Assembly (NCBI GenBank): GCA_023459915.1
Contig: JAEWSN010000055.1
Location: 1-27,015 of the forward strand
Length of the DNA: 27,015 nucleotides
Origin: Bacillota bacterium
Lineage (GTDB): Bacteria; Bacillota; Clostridia; DSM-8532
Reading direction: 5' to 3'
How positions within the stretch are numbered: the stretch's first letter is position 1; every line of letters starts with the position of its first letter. The notes under the pieces are model-generated. The model made no database searches. It saw nothing but the letters and a program-made list of their open reading frames with translations, and was not told where the DNA came from. The translations under genes were made by a program, and so were the position numbers. This document shows positions 15,160 to 23,976 of the stretch, in pieces.

Positions 15160-16929
15160 TTGAGTCAGGGCACGATTATCAAGGTATCAGGGCCACTGGT
15201 TGTGGCCGAAGGCATGCGGGACGCGAACATGTTCGACGTGGTGCGCGTCAGCGACATGAACCTCATTGGAGAAATCCTGGAGATCCGGGATGACCGGGCG
15301 TCCATCCAGGTGTACGAGGAGACCTCGGGTCTCGGTCCGGGCGAACCGGTGGTGTCCACCGGCGCGCCATTGAGCGTTGAGCTTGGTCCGGGCCTCATCG
15401 AGAACATGTTCGACGGCATCCTGCGTCCGCTGGAGACCATGCGTCACCAGATTGGCAACAGCATCACCCGCGGCATTCAAATCCCGTCACTCGACCGGGA
15501 GAAGAAATGGCTGTTCACCCCTGGAATAAAGGTGGGTGACGCGGTGGTGGCCGGCGATATCATCGGGACCGTGCAGGAGAACATGGTGTTCACCCATCGC
15601 ATCCTCGTGCCCTTCGGGGTCACCGGCACCCTCGAGGCAATCCATGAGGGAGAGTTCACCATCGAGGAGACGGTGGCGGTGGTGAAGCTGACCGATGGCG
15701 GCACACGCAACCTCACCATGCTGCAGAAGTGGCCGGTGCGCCGCGAGCGCCCCTATGTGCGCAAGCTGCCGCCGGACGCGCCGCTGCAGACCGGCCAGCG
15801 TGTCATCGACACCCTGTTTCCCATCGCCCTGGGCGGTGTGGCGGCCATCCCGGGACCGTTCGGTTCCGGCAAGACCGTGGTGCAGCATCAGCTGGCCAAA
15901 TGGGCATCCGCCGATCTCATCGTCTACATCGGCTGCGGCGAACGCGGCAACGAGATGACCGACGTGCTCATGGAGTTTCCGGAGCTGAAGGATCCGCGCA
16001 CGGGCGAATCGCTGATGAAGCGCACCGTGCTGATCGCGAACACCTCCGACATGCCGGTGGCCGCCCGCGAGGCGTCCATCTACACCGGCATCACCATTGC
16101 CGAATACTTCCGCGATCAGGGCTACAACGTGGCGCTGATGGCAGACTCCACCTCCCGCTGGGCCGAGGCGCTCCGCGAGATGTCCGGCCGTCTGGAGGAA
16201 ATGCCCGGCGAGGAAGGCTATCCCGCCTACCTGGCTTCGCGTCTGGCCCAGTTCTACGAACGCGCCGGCAAGGTGGTCACCCTCGGCAGCGGTGAACGCG
16301 TGGGCTCCCTGTCCGCCATCGGCGCGGTTTCCCCTCCTGGCGGCGACCTCTCCGAGCCGGTCACCCAGGCGACCCTCCGCATTGTCAAGGTCTTCTGGGG
16401 CCTGGATTACAACCTCTCCTACCGGCGCCACTTCCCGGCCATCAACTGGCTCATCAGCTACTCGCTGTATGCCGACCGCCTGGAGGACTGGTATCGCGAG
16501 AACATTTCCCGCGACTGGGTGCGCAACCGCAACGAGATGATGCGCATTCTGCAGGAGGAAGCCGAGCTCGACGAAATTGTCCGTCTGGTCGGCGTGGATG
16601 CCCTCTCGCCGGAAGACCGCGTCACCCTGGAGGCTGCCCGCGCCATCCGCGAGGACTACCTGCAGCAGGACGCCTTCCATGAGGTGGACACCTATGCCAG
16701 CTTTGACAAGATGGATCGCCTGCTGGGCCTGATCCTGAATTTCTATCGTTCCGTCCGCGCCGCCATCGATGCCGGCGCGAACATCCGTGATGTGTCGGCC
16801 ATGCCGGTACTGGTCCGCATCGGGCGCGCAAAGTATATCCCGGAGTACGAGGTGCAAGCCGAGTATGAAGCCATCGAAAAGGATCTGGTGGAGCAGGTGG
16901 CCGCGCTCACCGCGAAGGAGGCTGAATAA
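15160..16929 (+). CDS. ntpA: V-type ATPase catalytic subunit A (NtpA)
   Basis: Catalytic head subunit; three copies alternate with NtpB. The 589-residue product has the P-loop GPFGSGKT at residues 232-239 (Lys 238) and the catalytic Glu at 261 in CGERGNE, the same positions as in E. hirae NtpA. The A-type insert (about residues 110-200) separates it from F-type beta subunits. LMADSTSRWAEALRE and the C-terminal helical domain are intact. The start is a TTG at 15160, six bases after a perfect AAGGAGGG; a GTG at 15124 would add 12 unconserved residues and lacks a ribosome binding site. The stop TAA overlaps the ATG of ntpB by one base. Confidence 0.97.
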   Translation: MSQGTIIKVSGPLVVAEGMRDANMFDVVRVSDMNLIGEILEIRDDRASIQVYEETSGLGPGEPVVSTGAPLSVELGPGLIENMFDGILRPLETMRHQIGNSITRGIQIPSLDREKKWLFTPGIKVGDAVVAGDIIGTVQENMVFTHRILVPFGVTGTLEAIHEGEFTIEETVAVVKLTDGGTRNLTMLQKWPVRRERPYVRKLPPDAPLQTGQRVIDTLFPIALGGVAAIPGPFGSGKTVVQHQLAKWASADLIVYIGCGERGNEMTDVLMEFPELKDPRTGESLMKRTVLIANTSDMPVAAREASIYTGITIAEYFRDQGYNVALMADSTSRWAEALREMSGRLEEMPGEEGYPAYLASRLAQFYERAGKVVTLGSGERVGSLSAIGAVSPPGGDLSEPVTQATLRIVKVFWGLDYNLSYRRHFPAINWLISYSLYADRLEDWYRENISRDWVRNRNEMMRILQEEAELDEIVRLVGVDALSPEDRVTLEAARAIREDYLQQDAFHEVDTYASFDKMDRLLGLILNFYRSVRAAIDAGANIRDVSAMPVLVRIGRAKYIPEYEVQAEYEAIEKDLVEQVAALTAKEAE

Positions 16930-18317
16930 TGCTCAAGGAATACAAATCCATCGCAGAGGTAGCCGGTCCGCTCATGCTGGTTCGCGGTGTGGAAGGCGTT
17001 ACCTACAACGAAATCGGGGAAATCACGCTGGTCAATGGCGACATTCGTCGTTGCAAGGTGCTGGAGGTCAATGGCAATACCGCATTGGTGCAGCTGTTCG
17101 AAAACGCGGTGGGCATCAACCTGTCCAACAGCAAAATCCGGTTTCTGGGACGGGGGCTGGAATTGCCCGTGTCCACGGACATGCTGGGACGGGTGTTCGA
17201 CGGCCTGGGAAAACCCATCGATGACGGTCCGGCCATCCTGCCGGACAAGCGCGTGGACATCAACGGCCTGCCGATGAACCCGGCGGCCCGCAATTATCCG
17301 GACGAATTCATCCAGACCGGTGTTTCCGCCATCGACGGGCTGAACACACTGGTCCGCGGACAAAAGCTGCCCATCTTCTCGGCCTCCGGTCTGCCGCATG
17401 CCCAGCTGGCGGCACAGATTGCCCGCCAGGCCAAGGTGCGCGGCACCGATTCCAAGTTCGCGGTGGTGTTCGCCGCGGTCGGCATCACGTATGAGGAAGC
17501 GGACTTCTTCATCAGTGACTTCCGCCGCACCGGCGCCATCGACCGTACGGTCCTGTTCATGAATCTTGCGAACGACCCGGCTGTTGAACGTATCGCCACG
17601 CCACGCATGGCCCTCACCGCCGCAGAATATCTGGCATTCGAGCAGGACATGCACGTGCTGGTCATCATCACCGACATTACCAACTACGCCGAGGCGTTGC
17701 GCGAAGTGTCGGCCGCCCGCAAGGAGGTTCCCGGGCGCCGCGGTTATCCGGGCTACCTGTATACCGACCTGGCGTCGATGTACGAGCGCGCGGGCCGCAT
17801 GCGCGGCAAGGAAGGGTCCATCACCCTCATTCCCATCCTCACCATGCCCGAGGATGACAAGACCCATCCCATTCCGGACCTCACCGGGTACATCACCGAG
17901 GGCCAGATCATCCTCAGCCGTGACCTGTACAAGAAGAATCTCACGCCCCCCATCGACGTGCTGCCGTCCCTGTCCCGACTCAAGGACAAGGGCATTGGGC
18001 GCGGCAAGACACGAGAGGATCATCCGAACACCATGAACCAGCTGTTTGCCGCGTATGCGCGTGGCAAGGAGGCCAAGGAACTGGCCACCATCCTGGGTGA
18101 GGCGGCGCTGACCGACAACGACAAGCTGTACGCGAAATTCGCGGACGCGTTCGAGAAGCAATATGTTTCTCAGGGCTACAACACGGATCGCGGCATCGAG
18201 GAGACACTTGCCATCGGCTGGGATCTGCTGGCCATTCTGCCGGAATCCGAACTCAAGCGCATCCGGGAGGAGTTCATCCAGAAGTACCATCCCGCGCACA
18301 AGGACAAGCAAGCGTAG
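16929..18317 (+). CDS. ntpB: V-type ATPase regulatory/non-catalytic subunit B (NtpB)
   Basis: Non-catalytic head subunit that contributes to the nucleotide interface with NtpA. The 462 residues include AVGINLSNSKIRFLGRG, LGRVFDGLGKPIDDGP, PDEFIQTGVSAIDGLNTLVRGQKLPIFSASGLPHAQL (where catalytic subunits have a P-loop, here degenerate as normal for B) and GRKEVPGRRGYPGYLYTDLASMYERAGR-type sequence near residue 260-290. The length is typical. Its ATG overlaps the stop of ntpA by one base, so the two head subunits are made in step. A 117-base gap with two hairpins follows. Confidence 0.97.
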   Translation: MLKEYKSIAEVAGPLMLVRGVEGVTYNEIGEITLVNGDIRRCKVLEVNGNTALVQLFENAVGINLSNSKIRFLGRGLELPVSTDMLGRVFDGLGKPIDDGPAILPDKRVDINGLPMNPAARNYPDEFIQTGVSAIDGLNTLVRGQKLPIFSASGLPHAQLAAQIARQAKVRGTDSKFAVVFAAVGITYEEADFFISDFRRTGAIDRTVLFMNLANDPAVERIATPRMALTAAEYLAFEQDMHVLVIITDITNYAEALREVSAARKEVPGRRGYPGYLYTDLASMYERAGRMRGKEGSITLIPILTMPEDDKTHPIPDLTGYITEGQIILSRDLYKKNLTPPIDVLPSLSRLKDKGIGRGKTREDHPNTMNQLFAAYARGKEAKELATILGEAALTDNDKLYAKFADAFEKQYVSQGYNTDRGIEETLAIGWDLLAILPESELKRIREEFIQKYHPAHKDKQA

Positions 18318-18344
18318 GCGGCCGGTGTCGGCGGCGCGCGGAAC

Positions 18345-18388
18345 GGCATGGGAGTCAAATCCCATGCCTGCCCAGGGGGTCAGACCCC
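18345..18388 (+). repeat. Two tandem perfect palindromes between ntpB and ntpD
   Basis: First stem: GGCATGGGA (18345-18353), loop GTCAAA, TCCCATGCC (18360-18368). Second, seven bases on: GGGGTC (18376-18381), A, GACCCC (18383-18388). The second resembles a GGGGTCAGACCCC motif that I recall as a common intergenic repeat in bacteria. There is no T tract, so they are more likely mRNA-processing or stability elements, or a small repeat relic, than a terminator. They fill the only large gap in the second half of the operon. Confidence 0.6.
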
Positions 18389-18434
18389 AAGCGCCCGCCG
18401 GCGCGAAACCCCATGACCAAGGAGGGATGGACCG

Positions 18435-19121
18435 ATGGCCCGTTTGAATGTGAACCCCACCCGCATGGTGCTGACCAATCTGAAGAAACGGTTGCGGACG
18501 GCCACCCGCGGGCACAAATTGCTCAAGGACAAGCGTGACGAGCTGATGAAGCGCTTTTTGGAGATCGTCCGTGAAAACAGGGAGGTGCGCGAACAGGCGG
18601 AAGCCCTGTTGACGCGCGCGCATGGCCGGTTTCTGATGGCGCGCGCCGTGATGAACGGCGACGCGATGGACGCGGCACTCAGTTTTCCCAAAATGAAGGT
18701 CTCACTCACCGCTTCGGTGAAGAACATCATGAGCGTGAATGTGCCGGTGCTGCAATTCGATACCGGAGATGCCGCCGAGGGTGATATTTATCCCTACGGT
18801 CTGGCGGGCACCTCCGGGGAACTCGACGGGGCCATCCAAGCCCTGTCGGAAGCGTCTGCGATGCTGCTCAAGCTGGCGGAACTGGAAAAGGCCGCCCAAC
18901 TGCTGGCGGATGAAATCGAGAAGACCCGGCGCCGCGTCAACGCGCTGGAGTATGTGATGATTCCGAATCTGCAGGAGACCATCAAGTACATTGTCATGAA
19001 GCTCGACGAAAACGAACGCGGCAACCTCACCCGCCTCATGAAGGTCAAGGACATGATGCTCGAACAGGCCAGACAGGCCCAGATCAGGGCGGACGAGGCC
19101 GCGGCCGCGGCGCTGCACTGA
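18435..19121 (+). CDS. ntpD: V-type ATPase central-shaft subunit D (NtpD)
   Basis: Rotating coiled-coil shaft that turns inside the A3B3 head. The 228-residue protein has the usual long N-terminal helix (ARLNVNPTRMVLTNLKKRL, then HKLLKDKRDELMKRF at about residues 32-46), a short central domain, and a long C-terminal helix with RRRVNALEYVMIPNLQETIKYI at about residues 155-175, the best-conserved part of the family. An AAGGAGGG lies upstream of the ATG. It is the last gene of the operon; ntpH and ntpJ, found after ntpD in E. hirae, are absent. Confidence 0.96.
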   Translation: MARLNVNPTRMVLTNLKKRLRTATRGHKLLKDKRDELMKRFLEIVRENREVREQAEALLTRAHGRFLMARAVMNGDAMDAALSFPKMKVSLTASVKNIMSVNVPVLQFDTGDAAEGDIYPYGLAGTSGELDGAIQALSEASAMLLKLAELEKAAQLLADEIEKTRRRVNALEYVMIPNLQETIKYIVMKLDENERGNLTRLMKVKDMMLEQARQAQIRADEAAAAALH

Positions 19122-19184
19122 GGCGGACGAAAGCGGCTGGTTCACCGGGTTCCAACTGGCATCAGGGATGGATGTGTCATCAAG

Positions 19185-19214
19185 AAAAAGGCGTGACTTC
19201 GGTCACGCCTTTTT
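19185..19214. terminator. Bidirectional UUCG terminator between convergent ntpD and the STAND gene
   Basis: AAAAAGGCGTGAC (19185-19197), TTCG loop, GTCACGCCTTTTT (19202-19214): a perfect 13-bp arm hairpin with an extra-stable UUCG loop and T or A tracts at both edges. It can end the V-ATPase transcript and, on the other strand, the gene ending at 19290. Confidence 0.92.
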
Positions 19215-19289
19215 GATCCATGTGGTACCGCTTCACGGGAAAGCCCCTTGCGCCGTATCACGGGGAGCGCCGTCTCAAGCGCTGTGCCG

Positions 19290-22200
19290 TCATATCATGG
19301 AGGTCAACTCGCTGGCCAATCCGTCATATTTTCCGGGAATGTGCTTCTCCAGGGTTGCAAACGCATTTCCCGCCTGCCCAAATGCGTGTTTTGCCGCCTC
19401 CCGGTCGTCCATCCGCAACAGCCATGTGCCGTAAAGCCGCATGGAGAAAGCGAACGAAGCCAGCACCTCTTCGCTGTTGGCCTGCTGAATCAAGGTGCCG
19501 TAGGCACGTTCCATCTCGCTGAAATGCCCGCTGGACTCCTCCCAGTCCCCAAGCCGTGCCTCATTGTCGGCCAAATCCCCCAATGCCCGCGCGTACAGCA
19601 GCAGGGCCTGGGCATCATGTGTGCGGTTGAAAAGCGCCGCTGCGATTTCTCCCATCCGGAAATAATGTTCCTGTGCATCTTTCGCATCACCCGCGGCAGT
19701 CATGGTGTCCGCGAGCAGCTTCAGCGCTTCGTAATACTGGACGGTTTGCCTCAGGTTTCCGGACAGGCCACTCGCCCCGGTTTCCCCGTCCTCTTCGTCA
19801 TCCCCGTCGTCTCTGTCATCTCCGTCATTCGTGTCGTCTCTGTCATCTTCGTCATCCCCGTCGTCCCCGGTGGTCTCGTCCATGTCGGCGCAGCTGTCCT
19901 CGTAGAACATTTCATGGAAGGCGAGCCCCATTTCCAGCGCCTGATAAGCCTCCCGTGGATTGTCCCCGTTCGCGAGATACTGGCCAAGGTCTGTCAGGGC
20001 TTCCAGGAGTCCTTGCTGAATGCGTGGGAAATCGCCGCCGGAAACCTCCGTTCCCGTGGCACAGGCACGGTAAAGCGTGTCCATGATCTCAACCCTTTTT
20101 TCAAGATATGGCTGGGCTTCCGGTCTGCGGTTGAGCGCGGGCAGCAGCAAGGCCAGGTATTCTGCTGCGTCACAGGCCTGATGGCCGCTTTCCGGGCTTC
20201 CTGTCTGTTCGTGGGCGGAAAGCGCGTGTTCGTAACTCTGCTGCAGCAGCGGAAGCAGTTGATCCTTGTCCTCTTCCTGCAGCAGGTGATCCGCCTGTCG
20301 GAACAGCGCGTTGGCCAGGTACAGCTCATCCATGGGTTGTCCGGTTTGTGCAAACAGCACGCCGGCCAGCCGGGCACCTTGCGCATAAAGATCTCCTGCA
20401 GGCGTGTCCAAACCCTCTTCCTGGCTCTCCAACCGCTCCTGGAGCATGCCATGCTTCAGGAGTACCACCACCAGACCCCGTAGGGATTCCGGGGAAGCGC
20501 TGCGCTCATGGGCGCCACGGAGCAGCTCGTGGGCTTGTTTCATCCATGGCAGCGCCTGAGCCGGGTCCTCCATGGCATCCGCTTTCTGCAGATAGGTGAA
20601 TGCCAGTCGGAGGAATGCCTCCGGCTCAGTGGCCGCTTCATCCAGGCCGGCATCGGACAGATCGTCCAGGCCAGCCTGCGCATGGGATTCCGCGTGCGGC
20701 GTGTGTTGCCCGAGCCTGATCCTGGCGGCGGAAAGTTTTGCGTGAATGGCGGCGCGCACCGCCAGCTCATACGGTGCCAGCCCGTACGGGGCCGTTTCCG
20801 GGTTGTCTGTTGTGAGTGGTTCAAGCGCTTTCTCGAACGCGCCAACCGCCTTGAGATCCTTCAGATCCGCGAGCAGATAGTCACCGAACGCGGAGCGGAT
20901 GGACGCAAGCAGGACTCGGTGGGTTGTCGGATCCCGCTGATGGAGAACTTTTGCGTAGATCTCCGCCTCATCGAGACAACTGCGTGCCGCCTCCTTGTTG
21001 CCCGTGCCGGTGTACAGCAGTCCCAGGTACATCAGCAGCAGGCTTTCCGTCGCCCGGGTCTCCACATCCGATGTGCCGCAGGCGCGCAGCATGGTCAGCG
21101 TTTCTGTGAGCAGCCGAATCCGCTGACCGGCGGGGAAGGACACGTGCAGAGCATCGAGCAGATGCTCGCAGACGAACCGGGCCAGGCGGACGTGGGCCGC
21201 ATGCGCAAGATCTCCCGTGTTTTGGAGCAGCGCAATGACGAAGTCCTCCGGCGTGCCGTCCTGTCCATTTCCGGGTTCTCCGCGCGCGAGAAGACGCGCC
21301 CATTCCGAATGGCGAAGGTTCCAGATTTGGGAGAGCCCTTCCGCATATTCCGTGTCCCAATGGCTGTCGGAGTTGGCAATCGTCATGGCCGCCACTTCGG
21401 GCAGGCGCGCGAGCCACAGATGGTGCATGCGCTCCCGGGCACAAAACCGATCCGCGCCATCGAACAGCGCCAGTGAGAGATGACAGTTGATCCATTCCAT
21501 CTTGTCGGGATCCGCGGATTGCAGCAGTGCGTCGCGCAGCAGGCCATGTGTGAATTCCCATTGCCCCATGTCGCCCTGTGCCAGGTGCTCCCGAAGCAGC
21601 TGGCGGATCCACGCGAAGTCCGAGGCGTTCCAGGACATGCCCGTCCGCCGGAACAGGTTCTCCAAATCCTCCTCCCGGAGCCCATGCCGACTGGAAGCCA
21701 GCGCCAGCACCACGGTGAAGAAAGGCTTGGTGCCGAACAGTGTGGAAATCCGGGTCAGATACGTCAGGTATTCCCCGTCCGGCGTGCCATCCGAAGCCTC
21801 CACCAGATCGGTCATGTAGGTCGCAATGGCATCTTCAGGCTTCATCCCCGCTGACGTCAGCGCATCCATTTGCGCGTGGTCGTACCGGTTCATCATCACC
21901 AGCTCGTGGATGATCAGCTGCAGGTACAGGGGATTTGCGGCTGCCGAATCGCCTGAGGGCGCGCGTTTTAGAAGGATGGCGTTTCGCACGCGCGGATCCA
22001 GCTCCTTGTGATGGCTTTGGATGAGCCGATCCATGACGGATGCCGTTTCTTGTGCCTCAAGGGGCGGCAATGCGCGGGTTTCACCGCCAAGCGCCTGAAA
22101 GGCCGGGAGTTCCGGGCCGTCCGTGATGCTGCACAGCACGGAGATGTCCGCGGGAAGTCCCCTCAGCCACAGCAATCGTTCGGATTGCGGGCAAGGGGAG

Positions 22201-23408
22201 AGCTGGTTGAGCGCATCCACCACCAGAACCACACACCGGGAGGCGCTTGCCCGGGACAACAGATGGAAAAACCGGCGGCGGAGATCCTCGAACGTGTCAG
22301 CAAGATCCGAAGGGTTCGGGACATCCGCCGCAATGAAGGTGTCCAGCGCATTTGAGGTGTCTGCCGCATGCGAGACGTCAGCTGCATCTGAGGCTCCCGA
22401 CGCAATTGAGGCGTCCGGGTTGTCCGGGGAATCCGGAAGCACCATCCTGCCTGCAAGCTCCGGCAGGGAAGTCAATCGCCAGATGCCCATTCGCAAAAGA
22501 TTCTCCACCAGCGATGACCGGGGAGAAAGGCCGCAATGGAAGGGAAGCACCAGCGCGCCATCCTCTTCGAATTGGCGGGCGGCCTTGCAGAGCAGCGCGC
22601 TTTTTCCCGTGCCGCTGCCACCGGTGAGCATCAGCCGCAACCCGCCGTGACCAACCCGCTCCCGCAATTCCCCGAGCAGGGCTTCCCGTCCCTGGAACCG
22701 GCGGAGTCGCGCGGCGGCGTACCGTTGCTGCAGCAGCCGTTCCTCGTCCTGCCAGCTGTCCGGCGCGGCATCCGGGAGCTGTTGGGACAGGATGCCGAGA
22801 ACATCCTCGATCATTTGGGCGGCCAGCGGTTCGAGCCCGGTGAATCCATCGGTCTGCCACTGGGGGGTATAGGTGCGAATCCGGTCGGGATGGGCGGCGC
22901 GAATGGCTTGCTTCAGCGTTTGCAGCCGCTCCGCGTTTTCGCCGGCGTCAAAATGGAGGGGACGCTGTGCGGGAGGGAGGCTGTCGGCAGGCACGCCTTC
23001 CCGGAAATAGAAGAAGACCTGGGGTGGTTCCTTGTCCGGAGACATCGCGCCATAGGCAATCTCCAGCGCGGTGACACTTTGCGGGGAGGCTTCCGGCACA
23101 AAGGCCAGGTCGGCGATGGACGCTTGAAGGACATCCAGTCCGGGAACCCAGCCATACCGACCGCCAAGCAGCACCAGCAGGAAGGGCCGGCTTCGGTCAA
23201 TTTCATCAAAGCAGGTGCGCAACACCTTGATGCCGCTTTCTTCCTCGGACAGGTGGCCGGTGTCGATGCCCCAGCGCAAGTCGATCATGTCGACATGGGC
23301 CCCGCGGCTGTACGCGAAGTCGTTGACTGCCGGCAGAACCCGGTCCCGAATCATGTCGCGTTCAGCCTGCATGTCCTTGAAGGTGCTCGAGACAAAGATG
23401 GATGCCAT
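19290..23408 (-). CDS. DUF4062 - STAND-type NTPase - TPR protein (TEP1/NPHP3-like architecture)
   Basis: A 1372-residue protein not matching a named bacterial gene. Residues ~1-125 are a DUF4062 domain with its hallmarks: IFVSSTFKDMQAERD, VDMIDLRWGI, LLVLLGGRYGWVPG, and SVTALEIAYG with a conserved Glu. Residues ~240-520 are a P-loop STAND/NACHT-like NTPase with Walker A GGSGTGKS (263-270) and Walker B VVLVVDALNQL (about 393-403). An extra Ala/Asp/Ser-rich insert (~331-372) lies between them. From about residue 640 it is all-helical and TPR-like (for example AVGAFEKALEPL), with an Asp-rich tract near 1175-1210. The ATG follows AGGAGG by five bases. This layout resembles animal TEP1 and nephrocystin-3 and bacterial STAND signalling or anti-phage sensors. 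A defence role is inference. No membrane segments or signal peptide are seen. Confidence 0.8.
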   Translation of the reverse strand: MASIFVSSTFKDMQAERDMIRDRVLPAVNDFAYSRGAHVDMIDLRWGIDTGHLSEEESGIKVLRTCFDEIDRSRPFLLVLLGGRYGWVPGLDVLQASIADLAFVPEASPQSVTALEIAYGAMSPDKEPPQVFFYFREGVPADSLPPAQRPLHFDAGENAERLQTLKQAIRAAHPDRIRTYTPQWQTDGFTGLEPLAAQMIEDVLGILSQQLPDAAPDSWQDEERLLQQRYAAARLRRFQGREALLGELRERVGHGGLRLMLTGGSGTGKSALLCKAARQFEEDGALVLPFHCGLSPRSSLVENLLRMGIWRLTSLPELAGRMVLPDSPDNPDASIASGASDAADVSHAADTSNALDTFIAADVPNPSDLADTFEDLRRRFFHLLSRASASRCVVLVVDALNQLSPCPQSERLLWLRGLPADISVLCSITDGPELPAFQALGGETRALPPLEAQETASVMDRLIQSHHKELDPRVRNAILLKRAPSGDSAAANPLYLQLIIHELVMMNRYDHAQMDALTSAGMKPEDAIATYMTDLVEASDGTPDGEYLTYLTRISTLFGTKPFFTVVLALASSRHGLREEDLENLFRRTGMSWNASDFAWIRQLLREHLAQGDMGQWEFTHGLLRDALLQSADPDKMEWINCHLSLALFDGADRFCARERMHHLWLARLPEVAAMTIANSDSHWDTEYAEGLSQIWNLRHSEWARLLARGEPGNGQDGTPEDFVIALLQNTGDLAHAAHVRLARFVCEHLLDALHVSFPAGQRIRLLTETLTMLRACGTSDVETRATESLLLMYLGLLYTGTGNKEAARSCLDEAEIYAKVLHQRDPTTHRVLLASIRSAFGDYLLADLKDLKAVGAFEKALEPLTTDNPETAPYGLAPYELAVRAAIHAKLSAARIRLGQHTPHAESHAQAGLDDLSDAGLDEAATEPEAFLRLAFTYLQKADAMEDPAQALPWMKQAHELLRGAHERSASPESLRGLVVVLLKHGMLQERLESQEEGLDTPAGDLYAQGARLAGVLFAQTGQPMDELYLANALFRQADHLLQEEDKDQLLPLLQQSYEHALSAHEQTGSPESGHQACDAAEYLALLLPALNRRPEAQPYLEKRVEIMDTLYRACATGTEVSGGDFPRIQQGLLEALTDLGQYLANGDNPREAYQALEMGLAFHEMFYEDSCADMDETTGDDGDDEDDRDDTNDGDDRDDGDDEEDGETGASGLSGNLRQTVQYYEALKLLADTMTAAGDAKDAQEHYFRMGEIAAALFNRTHDAQALLLYARALGDLADNEARLGDWEESSGHFSEMERAYGTLIQQANSEEVLASFAFSMRLYGTWLLRMDDREAAKHAFGQAGNAFATLEKHIPGKYDGLASELTSMI
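19797..19868. repeat. Four 18-bp in-frame repeats encoding an acidic tract
   Basis: Imperfect units at 19797-19814, 19815-19832, 19833-19850 and 19851-19868, built from GTC-ATC and GTC-GTC steps. On the coding (minus) strand they give an Asp-rich, partly Gly/Arg/Asn linker within the C-terminal helical region of the STAND protein. Confidence 0.75.
22330..22419. repeat. Five 18-bp in-frame repeats inside the STAND NTPase domain
   Basis: Units begin GCA at 22330, 22348, 22366, 22384 and 22402. On the minus strand they encode six-residue blocks rich in Ala, Ser and Asp (residues about 331-360), placed between Walker A and Walker B. The array has the same period as those at 19797 and 26904 but a different sequence. 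Confidence 0.75.
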
Positions 23409-23535
23409 GGGACCTCCTCATTCGCGCGGAGGGGATGTCTTGCGCGCAAAAATACAACCGGGAGACGGATCACGCCTGCCGGCGGGAATTCATATGGGTT
23501 CGGAGACAGTGTCGGGGGAGCGGGGTGGCCGCGTG

Positions 23536-23886
23536 TCATACGAACAGCAGAATGATGGCCAGCATCACCACGGGCTCGTTTCCGTGATTGGCGATGGCAT
23601 GGCTTTTGCCGCCGCCTGTCAGCAGGGCGTCGCCCGCGTGCATTTCCACGGGTGTTCCGTTGTCGTCCGCCATGGCAACGCCTTCGAGCAGGTAGTAGAT
23701 TTCCTCTTCCTGATCGTGGACATGCGCGCCGATGGAACAACCGGGCTGTAGGATCACACGGGCCATCAGGCGGCATTTGCCGGTCAGTTCATCGGCTGAA
23801 AAGACATGTTGCATTTCCACGGTGCCGTCTCCACCGCGCATGCGTTCCTTGAGCTCTGTCTGCATTTGGGAAGCTGTTTTGAACAT
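23536..23886 (-). CDS. Single-domain cupin protein
   Basis: A 116-residue small beta-barrel protein with both cupin motifs. Motif 1 is G-x5-HVH-x4-E-x6-G (GCSIGAHVHDQEEEIYYLLEG, two His and one Glu for metal). Motif 2 is GDALLTGGGKSHAIAN with the third His. It is therefore predicted to bind a metal, but the reaction or ligand is unknown; small cupins of this type may be isomerases, dioxygenases or binding proteins. The open frame extends 14 codons upstream, but the ATG at 23886 has a perfect AAAGGAGG five bases before it and is chosen. It lies 90 bases after the MFS gene and 127 bases before the STAND gene, all on one strand. No clear terminator or promoter was seen in either gap. Confidence 0.85.
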   Translation of the reverse strand: MFKTASQMQTELKERMRGGDGTVEMQHVFSADELTGKCRLMARVILQPGCSIGAHVHDQEEEIYYLLEGVAMADDNGTPVEMHAGDALLTGGGKSHAIANHGNEPVVMLAIILLFV

Positions 23887-23976
23887 GGGTTCCTCCTTTG
23901 TGGACGCGTGGCCGGCGCCCGTTGTCAATGCCGTTCGTGATCCGCCCGGTCCACGCCGTTCGGCCCGTGATTCCCA

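Noticed and set aside
19248..20483. 411-codon plus-strand frame opposite the STAND gene, with Val/Ile-rich repeats
   Set aside because: The repeats are the complement of the Asp-coding 18-bp array; no ribosome binding site and no family resemblance.
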